Source: Phoronis australis (lineage: Eukaryota; Phoronida; Phoronidae). From it: a stretch of DNA of 64,000 nucleotides. Under the pieces are notes generated by a model. It was not told the origin of the DNA, made no database searches, and worked only from the letters and a program-made list of their open reading frames with translations. This document shows positions 18,601-26,200 of this stretch, piece after piece; the stretch's first letter is position 1; every line of letters begins with the position of its first letter. Position numbers and translations under genes: made by a program. The stretch covers positions 467,077-531,076 of the forward strand of contig NMRA01000304.1 in NCBI GenBank assembly GCA_002633005.1, in the 5' to 3' direction.

Positions 18601-21358
18601 GATAGTCATTGGTGCAAAAGCATTGCTTCTACTAGGGTGATTTGTAATGAGTAATATCTTGAAATCCGGCTGTAGTTTACTGTTTTTTCAATAACTGTTG
18701 CAGCAGTTTCCATTGTACAATTTCTGTTTCTTTTCTCTTGCCAGAGCCCGGTTATTACGAGGACGGAAAGTTTGGAGTCCGCCTGGAGACCATAGTAGAA
18801 GTGGTGAAAGATAACACTAAGGTGCAGTCAGACAATTGATGTGTAAATTTTCATGTCTGCTAAAATTCCACTCGTCCTCTTTTATCACAGAAATTAACTT
18901 AGAAAGTTCAGAAGTTAATCAAGCATTTTTGTGCCCCCACAGACTTCTTGATATCTCAAAAACTTCTGGTTGGATTTTGATGAAATTTGGCACAAGGGTG
19001 TAGGCCGTCACTAGAAGGGTTCGATTCATGCTACTTTTCAATCTGCCTCGCCCCCCCCCTTGGGTCAGAGCGGCATAGCTTTGTCTGTATTTTTGGGGAA
19101 GAGCATTTCCGGGTGATATCTAGAGGATGGATCGGCAGATTTCAGTGAAACTTGACACAAAGGTTTGTAGTATCAATGCGCCTGCATGTTTAAATCGTCA
19201 GACGGATTTGATTACTGCAGCACCTCCTATTGGCCATTTTGTTTTCAGTGAGGGACTTTTCAAATTGTTTGGGGAAGCGCATTTCCGGATGATATCTAGA
19301 GAACCGATTAGCGAATTCCAACAAAACTCAAGACTGTTATATGATGATGTGCCACTATCATTTGATTTTCGGTCAGTTTCGACCACTGCAGTGCCTCCTA
19401 GTGACCATTTTGTATGAGCGTTTCCATATGATATGTGGAGAACCGAGTGAAGGATTTCAATGAAAGTTGACACAGAGGTTTGTGATAAGAATACGTCAGC
19501 ACCATTAAATTTTCAAGCAGATTCGACCACTGCAGCACCTCCTTGTGGTCATTTTGTTTTCAACATGGGCATTTCAAATGTTGCTTTGGGGGAAGAGCAT
19601 TTCCGGTTGATATCTAGAGAACTGATAGGTGGATTCCAATGAAACTGACGCAGAGTTAGGTATATGATGAGATTGCACTTGAACACCATTTGATTTTCGT
19701 CTGGATTCGACTACTGCAGTGCCTCCTACTGGCCATTTTGTGTGAGCGTTTCTGGATGATATGAAGAGAACTGAGGGAAGGATTTCAATGAAAGTTCATA
19801 GAGACGTAATTGTTTGGACAGTGCAACGGCACCATTAAGTTTCCGGGTGGATTTGACCACACACAACATCGCCATTTTGTTTTCGACCTGGGCTTTTGAA
19901 GTTTTGTTTGGGGGAAGAGCATTTTCGGATGATATCTGAGGAACCAATAAGTTCGTCCCAGATTGCACTGCAACAAGAATCTCACTGTATTTACCCACAA
20001 TGATGCCCTAAACACTCCTCGCGCACATTTGCTACATTGTTTTGCGTGCTATTTGTTGTCTGATCCAATACAAGTTTTTCTCGATTGCATTACTCTATTC
20101 GTCCTTCCAATGCCAATGAAGTATTATGGCTGTGCTGTGGGCTGCAAATCCAACATGAGAAAGCTTGATAAACTCACTGGACAAATAAATACCCATGGAT
20201 GCGGGATGTGAAATTCTTCACCTTCCCAACATCAATGATGCTCTTTCTGTATTTTGGTGCTAATAGTTTCTGCCTGCAGTTATGGTGGGTTCCTGAATGT
20301 GCTTTATCCTTACGAAATAATCATTCTAGTGCTTACAACATATTTATACTTTGTGAAGCCATGGGTGATGAAATAGGCAAAAAAGTCCATTGACTTGGCT
20401 GCATCTGAAGTATTGTAAATGGCAGGACAGATTTCTAAAGAAATAATGAATAAATAAAATATAAAGCTATGGTACAGTGTACTTGATTAAAATATTTCCG
20501 ACTTTGCGAAGCAAAATGACTTCTTCTGCAAGGGGGACGAGGCTGTCAAGGAAGCCAGTTAAGTACAAATATTTTAAGCAAACATGACAGATTTCTGTTT
20601 AATAAATATACTGTCTGAATTATGACAATTTACAGTCATTCATTTGTTCAAATTTTGCTGTTATATTTCAGTACCGCTTTGACAATATGACGTATATGAC
20701 GTTTAATGCCATCACTCTAGTTCCATTTGAGCCCAAGCTCATTAATCTAGAAATGCTGGACAGGAAGCAGGTAGGTGGTCAGTGTGAAGCAGGTATGTAG
20801 TCACCATGATGCAGGTATGAGTGGTCAGCATGAAGCAGGTATGTGGCCAGCGTGAAGTAGGTGTGTGGTCAATGTGAAGCAGGTATGAGTGATCAGCATG
20901 ACACGAGATACAAGGCCAGTGGCCTAAATTCATTAGCCTTATTTGTTGATTAAATGACAACATGTTTACTTCAAGTTGTTTAAAAACAAATAATTGTCAA
21001 GTCTTGGGCTTATTTGCGTCAATTTGCAATTGTTACGGACCTGACACGTTCCTCTGCTCAGTGAATGCGTGTATGATTTACGAATCTTCAAGTCAACATG
21101 TCATTGCCTTTGTGGTATACCTTAAAAGAGTAATTACCTCCCTTGTATTTTTGTCTCTAGCGTTCTTGGCTTAATGCTTATCACAAGAAATGTCGTGATG
21201 TAATCGGGCCACTGTTAACTGGTGATGCCAAGGAATGGCTGAACAAGAGGACGAAACCTGTAAATATTGACCCGAATATCTCCAGTTCCTCCAACTCTGT
21301 GAAGACTACTATTGGTCTGTTCTGCCTGTGTTTTGTTTTGTGTTTTTACAAGAACTGA
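491..21358 (+). CDS. XPNPEP2: X-prolyl aminopeptidase, membrane-type (XPNPEP2-like), 3' part of gene
   Basis: Metallo-exopeptidase of the M24B (pita-bread fold) family that removes an N-terminal residue preceding proline. I assembled exons 491-601, 3934-4020, 4853-4965, 6956-7105, 8546-8606, 9401-9470, 9943-10047, one of three alternatives (15461-15532, 16070-16141 or 17330-17407), 18745-18821, 20672-20770 and 21161-21358. All junctions are GT-AG, phases agree, and with a 72-bp alternative exon the total is 1143 nt (380 residues plus stop). All family active-site motifs are visible: [39 protein letters not shown] and [17 protein letters not shown] Ser-rich stretch followed by a C-terminal hydrophobic tail resembles a GPI-attachment signal, which favours the membrane paralogue XPNPEP2 over cytosolic XPNPEP1. 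About 290 N-terminal residues (creatinase-like domains) must lie upstream of base 1. The gene is convergent with the amidohydrolase gene ending at 22723. Confidence 0.93.
1029..1042 (-). promoter_or_regulatory. Isolated CTCF-like word
   Basis: Minus strand reads CCACTAGAGGGCAG, a perfect fit to CCASYAGRKGGCRS. It is intronic and not in a recognisable repeat copy. Binding is inferred only from the word. Confidence 0.4.
2223..2630. repeat. Sequence repeated on the other side of the N at 2902 (copy 1)
   Basis: Bases from CTCTTCGTGCC at 2223 to about 2630 recur almost unchanged starting directly after the N, at 2903-3310. The copies diverge only at their far ends. This is the pattern of two overlapping contig ends joined by a 1-base gap. 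Confidence 0.85.
2903..3310. repeat. Sequence repeated on the other side of the N at 2902 (copy 2)
   Basis: Starts at the base after the N and matches 2223-2630. Lies in the first visible intron of the XPNPEP2-like gene. Confidence 0.85.
3934..4020 (+). CDS. XPNPEP2: XPNPEP2-like exon (linker into catalytic domain)
   Basis: 29 codons, phase 0/0, acceptor ttctcag and donor gtaagtg. Encodes a stretch including [17 protein letters not shown] and ending ANSH, matching the YSPVMMTKAVKNSKE...ASH segment of XPNPEP2. It joins to VRDAV in the next exon, reproducing the family's SHVRDAV motif. Confidence 0.88.
4853..4965 (+). CDS. XPNPEP2: XPNPEP2-like exon (start of catalytic domain)
   Basis: Phase 0 in, phase 2 out. 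Encodes [19 protein letters not shown] and then [11 protein letters not shown], the first helix of the pita-bread domain. The donor gtaaga follows AGAAG. A CAG-rich trinucleotide tract begins about 20 bp into the following intron. Confidence 0.9.
4988..5032 (+). repeat. CAG trinucleotide tract
   Basis: A run of CAG triplets with two CTGCAG interruptions, 20-odd bases after the exon ending at 4965. Intronic, and the interruptions make it partly self-complementary. Confidence 0.9.
5972..6736. mobile_element. Possible short TIR element with one small ORF
   Basis: GATATCTCAAACCTTAT near 5972 is mirrored by ATAAGGTTTGAGATAAC near 6720. Between them lies an 87-codon minus-strand ORF (6325 to 6062) that reads more protein-like than its surroundings but matches no family I recognise. 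Could be a MITE or chance. Confidence 0.3.
6956..7105 (+). CDS. XPNPEP2: XPNPEP2-like exon with proton-shuttle His and first metal Asp
   Basis: 150 bp, phase 2/2. Contains [16 protein letters not shown], whose His is a catalytic residue in the family, and [11 protein letters not shown], whose Asp is the first metal ligand. The LDSGGQY spelling matches XPNPEP2 rather than the IDSGAQY of XPNPEP1. Confidence 0.95.
8546..8606 (+). CDS. XPNPEP2: XPNPEP2-like exon with second metal Asp
   Basis: 61 bp, phase 2 in and 0 out. Encodes [20 protein letters not shown]. The Asp of TTDVTR is the second metal ligand in M24 enzymes. Confidence 0.95.
9401..9470 (+). CDS. XPNPEP2: XPNPEP2-like exon (core helix)
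   Basis: 70 bp, phase 0 in and 1 out. Encodes [20 protein letters not shown] and then GVY, matching the EAYTRVLIGNIDLSRLIFP helix of XPNPEP2. Confidence 0.93.
9943..10047 (+). CDS. XPNPEP2: XPNPEP2-like exon with metal His and catalytic His
   Basis: 105 bp, phase 1/1. Encodes [18 protein letters not shown] followed by [16 protein letters not shown], which holds the metal-ligand His (GHG) and the catalytic His (VHEG). It is the constant exon immediately 5' of the three alternative exons. The 5.4-kb intron after it contains a foldback, a TIR transposon and an AACTTAAGTT array. Confidence 0.95.
10239..10945. mobile_element. TTAA-flanked foldback element
   Basis: The left end TTAAGGTCAGTGTCTACC is mirrored by GGTAGCCAGTGACCTTAA on the right. 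Pairing continues inward through most of the 0.7 kb to a small centre near 10590 (CAAGACTTC and GAAAGTCTTG). TTAA at both ends fits the target duplication of piggyBac or Kolobok elements. No ORF, so non-autonomous. Confidence 0.75.
11203..11446 (+). repeat. Left 21-bp array of the TIR transposon
   Basis: About 11 units of TTTCACCCGGGTGGAAATTAT alternating with an AACCTAGGTGG version, giving a 42-bp higher-order period. Each unit is centred on a palindrome (CACCCGGGTG or CCTAGG). Confidence 0.9.
12774..13222 (-). repeat. Right 21-bp array of the TIR transposon
   Basis: About 20 units that are the reverse complement of the left array (AATTTCCACCCGGGTGAAAA and variants), including an AATAATTTCCACCTAGG class. 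The array ends about 35 bp inside the right TIR. Confidence 0.9.
13801..14064 (-). repeat. CCACTAG-family repeat, partial copy
   Basis: Begins with TATGCGCCCAT, the mirror of the family's 3' terminus GTGGGCGCATA. A CCACTAGGAGGCAC word lies on the minus strand at 13975-13988, followed by the usual AATTTTCATGAA-type text. Related text continues toward 14480. Confidence 0.7.
14430..14598. repeat. Sequence repeated across the N at 14878 (copy 1)
   Basis: Matches 14879-15040 apart from a short deletion in copy 2. The palindrome array lies between copy 1 and the N, so the two contigs differ by presence of that array. Confidence 0.85.
14605..14877. repeat. AACTTAAGTT palindrome array
   Basis: Some fifteen occurrences of AACTTAAGTT, itself a perfect 10-bp palindrome, separated by short T- or A-rich linkers. 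The linkers invert around about 14750 so the whole tract is also a larger palindrome. It runs into the N at 14878. Confidence 0.9.
14879..15040. repeat. Sequence repeated across the N at 14878 (copy 2)
   Basis: Starts at the base after the N and repeats 14430-14598, then continues into the unique sequence that leads to the alternative exons. Confidence 0.85.
15215..15228 (-). promoter_or_regulatory. CTCF-like word upstream of alternative exon 1
   Basis: Minus strand reads CCACTAGAGGGAGA, differing from CCASYAGRKGGCRS at two positions near the end. Located 233 bp before the exon at 15461. Confidence 0.3.
15461..15532 (+). CDS. XPNPEP2: XPNPEP2-like alternative exon, copy 1
   Basis: 72 bp, phase 1/1, acceptor atctgcag and donor gtgggt. 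Starts [11 protein letters not shown] and ends [11 protein letters not shown]. The final G joins AG of the exon at 18745 to rebuild SDEPGYY. It covers the loop between the catalytic His (VHEG) and the metal Glu (EPGYY). Same phase, size class and sequence family as the exons at 16070 and 17330. Confidence 0.9.
16070..16141 (+). CDS. XPNPEP2: XPNPEP2-like alternative exon, copy 2
   Basis: 72 bp, phase 1/1, acceptor tgtcgttag and donor gtgggt. Starts [11 protein letters not shown] and ends [11 protein letters not shown], homologous position by position to the exon at 15461. No stop codon, and both splice sites are intact, so it does not look like a dead duplicate. Confidence 0.9.
17330..17407 (+). 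CDS. XPNPEP2: XPNPEP2-like alternative exon, copy 3
   Basis: 78 bp, phase 1/1, acceptor tactcaaag and donor gtaagt. Starts [11 protein letters not shown] and ends [12 protein letters not shown]. Two codons longer than its sisters, with the extra residues in the middle of the loop. Its donor is the closest of the three to consensus. Confidence 0.9.
18745..18821 (+). CDS. XPNPEP2: XPNPEP2-like exon with two metal Glu residues
   Basis: 77 bp, phase 1 in and 0 out, acceptor cttgccag. Encodes [19 protein letters not shown] and more. EPGYY and RLE carry the last two metal ligands. This is the constant exon 3' of the alternative cluster. Confidence 0.95.
18930..19960 (-). repeat. Tandem repeat related to the CCACTAG family
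   Basis: Six units of 145-175 bp, recognisable by GAGCATTTCCGGATGATATC-type text near 19102, 19279, 19422, 19597, 19745 and 19916. Most carry a variant of the CTCF-like word on the minus strand: 19220-19233, 19391-19404, 19535-19548 and 19719-19732. All four are decayed (for example CCAGTAGGAGGCAC). Intronic in the XPNPEP2-like gene; the short ORFs in it are incidental. Confidence 0.8.
20672..20770 (+). CDS. XPNPEP2: XPNPEP2-like exon (C-terminal domain)
   Basis: 33 codons, phase 0/0. Encodes [18 protein letters not shown] and [13 protein letters not shown], matching the LTFEVVSFVPYDRNLIDVSLL region of XPNPEP2. The donor (AAGCAG|GTAGGT) is the first unit of a minisatellite that repeats the donor sequence. 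Confidence 0.92.
20762..20902 (+). repeat. Donor-bearing 22-24 bp minisatellite
   Basis: About six units of the form GAAGCAG/GTATGTGGTCAGCAT. GT dinucleotides in a donor context occur at 20771 (the real exon end), 20793, 20815, 20839, 20861 and 20883. The repeat begins inside the last codons of the exon ending at 20770. Confidence 0.85.
21161..21358 (+). CDS. XPNPEP2: XPNPEP2-like terminal exon with GPI-type tail
   Basis: 66 codons including TGA. Encodes [17 protein letters not shown], the usual C-terminal helix, then a polar linker with [10 protein letters not shown], then a short hydrophobic end ([14 protein letters not shown] followed by KN). Small Ser/Asn residues before a terminal hydrophobic segment are what a GPI-attachment signal looks like. 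Anchoring is inferred and not proven by sequence. Confidence 0.92.
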   Translation, partial: RSWLNAYHKKCRDVIGPLLTGDAKEWLNKRTKPVNIDPNISSSSNSVKTTIGLFCLCFVLCFYKN

Positions 21359-21975
21359 GATGCCTTTTATGGCTTCTTTCTCATTTTAGTAGTTCTTCTA
21401 GTCGTTCCTAGTTGCAGATTTTCAAACATGCAACTTCTGTTCAAGTGTACAAATTTTCAAAGCTTTATATTATATCCAAGTTGTTAGACTCCTTATGATA
21501 TTAATGAAATTTCTTAGGTAATACATTGATTTGCTTTTAAACTCAAGTTGTAATATGAATTGATTTTTGGATGTTTTACTTGCATGGTTACTTGTATATG
21601 TTTTTTCTACTTTTAATGAAATTTATTGATATTAATATTTTAATTTGTTATTGAATTAAACAAAATGCCAGTTTAAAGTTTGAAGTACTATGATGTGAAT
21701 TGTTTAAATAACTTAACAATGTGCCAAGTTTTAAAATTTGAAATGTTAGGTAGTGAATCACTTAAATAGCAATCAGCATTTTGTAAAGAATGGATTATAA
21801 TAAGTATCACGCTGAAAGTATGTTTCTCTATAAGTGAGTGTTTCACAAAAACGTGGTAATGTAACTAATTAATTTCCAATATCCAAGTAATAACTTTGTA
21901 TGAATGATGCTTAACTGTTGACGTGCATGATATAGCTTTTGTTCAAGGTACTTGGCTGTATTAATGGGATGAAGC

Positions 21976-21981
21976 AATAAA
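21976..21981 (+). promoter_or_regulatory. Candidate polyadenylation signal of the XPNPEP2-like gene
   Basis: AATAAA 618 bp after the stop codon, the first canonical signal noticed in an otherwise featureless 3' flank. The paralogous flank near 34510 has a decayed version (CAATAGA). Confidence 0.45.
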
Positions 21982-22527
21982 GATGGTGTCATTACAAGGG
22001 GGACATCTCATTTAATTAAGGCTACTTAAAGTTAAGGAGGACCTTATCCAGTACCCTATGTATTTTTCCAAATATCTGCAAAACTATAGATTTTAACACA
22101 GGAAAAGTATGTATTTCTAAATGTGCAAAGACTGAAGAATTTGATGTAAGACTTTGTAGCAGTCTACCATTAACTGGGTCGAGTGACCATTTATTTTGTA
22201 GGAAAAAATTTACATCAAGAGGAAAACAATGGTATCTGATGACCGAATTCATTGATAAAAATATCCATGATGAAATCTCAACACTAGTTTTCTAAACTAT
22301 CATTGTGTTCTCATTTTAATTAGTCAACTTTTGATTCTTTAAAATAGAAAATCTTAAATCCTATCTTTGATAGCTCCTGGTGCAAAAGTGCAATTGCTAA
22401 CAGCGTTTTGGAGAGCAGCTCATAATGCATGGTGTCTGAAGGATTTGCCATATATCCGATCAACCAATTTTGCGATGATGTTCCGAAATTTGCCACATTT
22501 GGACATTTTTCTAGGGTCCTGTATAAA

Positions 22528-22533
22528 TTTATT
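22528..22533 (-). promoter_or_regulatory. Candidate polyadenylation signal of amidohydrolase copy B
   Basis: AATAAA on the minus strand about 190 bp after the stop codon. With the plus-strand signal at 21976 it would leave the two convergent transcripts roughly 550 bp apart. Confidence 0.4.
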
Positions 22534-22722
22534 AGAACATTTTTCTCTTTATGTAAAATTTTCCAGAAATCAAAGAAGTAAAAGCCAGCAGATTGCCGAC
22601 CTCCTCCACGATCAGATCGGCTCCATTACGACATCGATAACAGGTCATGCTCATTGAGAGCGGGTCATGACTCGTGCTTCCCTCGTTAGGGCTAACGTTT
22701 GGCATCATCTTTGATAGTAACA

Positions 22723-23282
22723 TCACCGGGGTAACGCTTTAGGGCTAGTGATACCATGTTTAACCCCCTTCCTCCATACAGCAACGGGGACTATCAGTTG
22801 ACTAACTTTCCGAACTTCTCCGTGACAATCCGGTAAGTCAACAGCTGATGGTTTTAAGCATAGCACGGTAATGTCAGCTTCCCGACCGACGCCCAAAGAT
22901 CCAATTTTTTCGGAAACACCGAAGGCTTTGGCCGGATTGCTTGTAGCTGTTTTGATGACTTCGTTTAACGGCATTCCCAGATGTAGCAACTTTGACATAA
23001 CTGTAGGAAGATCGTATGCGGGGCCATTGACATTACCGGTGTGAAGGTCTGAGCCCGCAAGATCACACCAGAAATTCTCTTTGGCGCACTGCTCGGCAAC
23101 AGCCCAGCTAAAGGAACCTTCTCCGTGCCCTACGTCAAAAAAGATTCCTCGTTTCTTAGCCTCTAGAACTTCAGGAAATAGTGAGCCTGATTGGGGATTG
23201 ATGATGGAACCATCGTTTCCGTGTAGCGCGTGAGTGTAAATGTCGCCTTGGCGCAGACTACCGGGGCACGACATCGATTGAC
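22723..23282 (-). CDS. Amidohydrolase copy B, exon 5 (C-terminal half)
   Basis: 560 bp ending TGA. Encodes CPGSLRQGDIYTHALHG, FFDVGHGEGSFSWAVAEQ, DLAGSDLHTGNVNGPAYDLP and the NPAKAFG...GREADITV end common to amidohydrolases. A truncated copy of the exon's 5' end sits at 25720-25801 beside the N. Confidence 0.92.
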
Positions 23283-26200
23283 CTGAAATAGAGTTAGTGG
23301 TTTATAATCTGTTTTGTGGGAAACTGACCGAAGTTGAGGTCGATATTAAGGTGACACAAACTTGTTACATTACATATACCGGTAATTGCATGACTACAGG
23401 CCAATGTCACGACGTAGCAAAATGACGAGAAAGATTGCCCTCCAATAAAATAACAGTTTGGTAAAATGCCAGGTAGACATTGGAAACAAAGGAGACTAAA
23501 AGAAGTTTCAAGTACAGTAAAATAAGGATGGCTAACAAAAGTGTAAGACTAGCACACGGGAGGCTTGGGTGAATAAGGTCCATTCATCCCAAGTCAAGTA
23601 CATATGCCATTTTACATGCACCCACGTATCTGCCGACAAGCGTTGATTTTTCAAACAAATGCCTAGGCCACCATGATTTGATTTTCTCCTAAATTTGGCA
23701 TTTTGTGCGTGTCAGTTGTACGAATTTTGTCAGCAGGGTCGTCTTCTGTGCCCGGCCCGAGCACAGCAGTGCATTGCGACCTCTGCCAACGCCGCGGCAA
23801 CTGCTCCATAGTAATGAAATAGGTAGGGGGTTACAACTAATCCAGTCTGCGATTACCAGTTAACACTAGAAACCTACTGTACGCAGTTTGGGACTTCCCC
23901 TGACAGTTCTCTAAAACTAAATTCTGTGTAAACCTCGTAAACCCTCTGCCAAATGTTGGAACACATTTTGAAAACTCCTGCTAAACTGACAAGCATGACC
24001 TACGCGACACTGAAAGGAAAGACCATGCCACCCATTTAGAAACATGGTACTTATTCTGTTGAACATTGGTTAGTGTCTTAGTTGATTCCTATTTTATCAG
24101 CGCCAGTTGAGACGCCAATGGTGCATTAACAGGGGACAGAAAGAGTGGTTGGAAGCACGAAAACAGGGTTTAACATCTTTTTAAGGAACAAAAATGTTTG
24201 GAAACCGTAATGCATACCTTTCAAAATGCAATGAAGGAAAGGGATATGACGCGCATTTGGCCTGAACTATGCATTCGGAAATGGAGTCCAGAGTAACAAT
24301 TAACAAGGGTGCGTCCCTTAGACCCGAGACACTAGCAAAGCACTTAAGACGAGAAATTTCTGCTTAAGCCTATGGAACAGCGAATTCTATCCCATAATTT
24401 AAAAAGGCTACTAAACCTTGTTTTGATGATTTCAACCAATCCCCGTTTTGTCACCAGCTAATGCATCATTGCCGTCAATCTTCCAAGTTAAATACAGGAA
24501 TCGGCTAAAACTCGCAATCCCTATGTCACAAACTGAACACTATGGTTCTTATAGTGAGTGGTCTTTTCCCACAGTTGCCGTGTAGGCCTAATTCGCTAAA
24601 AGCGTATCTCACGCTTGCCCGTGTTGCAGATCTTGAAAGGAGTTTTCAAATTTTGCTCCAAACATTTGAAGGTTACTCGACGGGAAAGTCTTTTTTAATA
24701 TCTGTCAATAGGCCAAAACTGGGTTTGGTATCCTTTTAACACTGCAAACTCACTGCCGCTAAGGGGTACCTTTCGCTGGTTCCCACGTGCCTATAGCCAG
24801 AGCGTGCTGGCTACCGACCACCTAGCGGCACGCAGGGAACCAGCGAGAGGGGTACCACCGAGGTACTAAGCTTCAGAGCATACTCTCTAAATACTTTCAC
24901 TCACGACGTTATTATAATCTAATTGCCTTTCCAAGAGTTTGTTTGGCGTGTACAGAACGCATTATATAAGCAATGCGTTACGTTATCATATCGAGCAAAT
25001 TGTCTTAACTTCAACTTTTCTTTATTTTGCCAACAACCCAAGTACGTACTCTCTATCCAATTTACCGGAATCGTTGAAAGCGTATGGTGAGTCATCAGTG
25101 GCAGCTGACACCGGGTGGCGACACTGAGCGCTCTCCTGAAAATACTCAGAACAATTAACGAAGCAACTCGTCGAGCACCGATAAAGGGAATATGTTGTAA
25201 TTCATCTTTGACAAAAACGCGCGTTACTTTCCCGATCTGTGACTGTGCTTTGGTCATTATTAAACAAGAGCAACGCGGAGCGTGGAAATGCGCCCACGAA
25301 TGCATCGCAAATGGTGTGTTTTTAGGGTTGTTTATTTGTGTCATAAAAATGGCCACTAGATGGCGCAAGAACCTACAATCCATCCGGAAACGGGAACATG
25401 TCATTGCTTCTGTCGCAGAATGTGTTATTGTGTTTTTGGTTCATTACTTGTTTAGTTTAGTCACCGTATTACATCACTTACTGTTGTTGTTTACTACCAC
25501 TTTCTCCGCATGCAGAAGATGAGTAATACTTCCTTTCCCAGAACTGTTTATCATCAGCATAGTGCATCCTTTATTTGTTCATTAATTTCATTGGTTAATT
25601 CGTGTTTCTCAGGTCTCTATATATATCACTTTCACCATATTTTAAGTAGTATCAGTAGCTTCAGTAGTATGAGTTGATTAGTAGTTTGTTCTCCGCATTG
25701 AGAGTTGTTCTCATCATTNTGATGGAACTATCGTTTCCGTGTAGCGCGTGAGTGTAAATGTCGCCTTGGCGCAGACTACCGGGGCACGACATCGATTGAC
25801 CTGAAATATAGAGTTAGTGGTTTATAATCTTGTTTGTGGGAAACTGACCGAAGTTGAGGTCGATGAGTAAGTTGACACAAACTTATTACATTACGTATAC
25901 CGGTAATTGCATGACTACAGGCCAATGTCACGACGTGGCAAAATGACGAGAAAGGATTGCCCTCCAACAAAATACAGTTTGATAAAATGCCAGGTAGACA
26001 GTGGAAACAAAGGAGATTAAAAAGAGGTTTCAAGTACAGTAGAATAAGGATGGCTAACAAAAGTGTAAGACTAGCACACGGGAGGCTTGGGTGATAAGGT
26101 CCATTCATCCCAAGTCAAGTACATGCCATTTTAATTAACCACATGCACCCACGTACTGATCTGCCGACAAGCGTTGATTTTTCAAACAAATGCCTAGGCC

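Larger units (their letters stand above)
23202..25410. repeat. 2.2-kb segment repeated across the N at 25719 (copy 1)
   Basis: Starts within amidohydrolase exon 5 and runs through intron 4 and exon 4 into intron 3. It matches 25720-27932 with scattered substitutions and small indels, then diverges abruptly after CATTGCTTCT. Confidence 0.9.

Noticed and set aside
19127-19642. Short ORFs with repeated TTAAPP(S/C)(G/D)HFVF text
   Set aside because: The similarity between them is due to the non-coding tandem repeat at 18930-19960, and related repeat units read in other frames elsewhere.
24939-25522. Plus-strand ORF opposite amidohydrolase exon 4
   Set aside because: Shadow of the minus-strand exon and of the repeat fragment at 25262-25405. 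No independent support.
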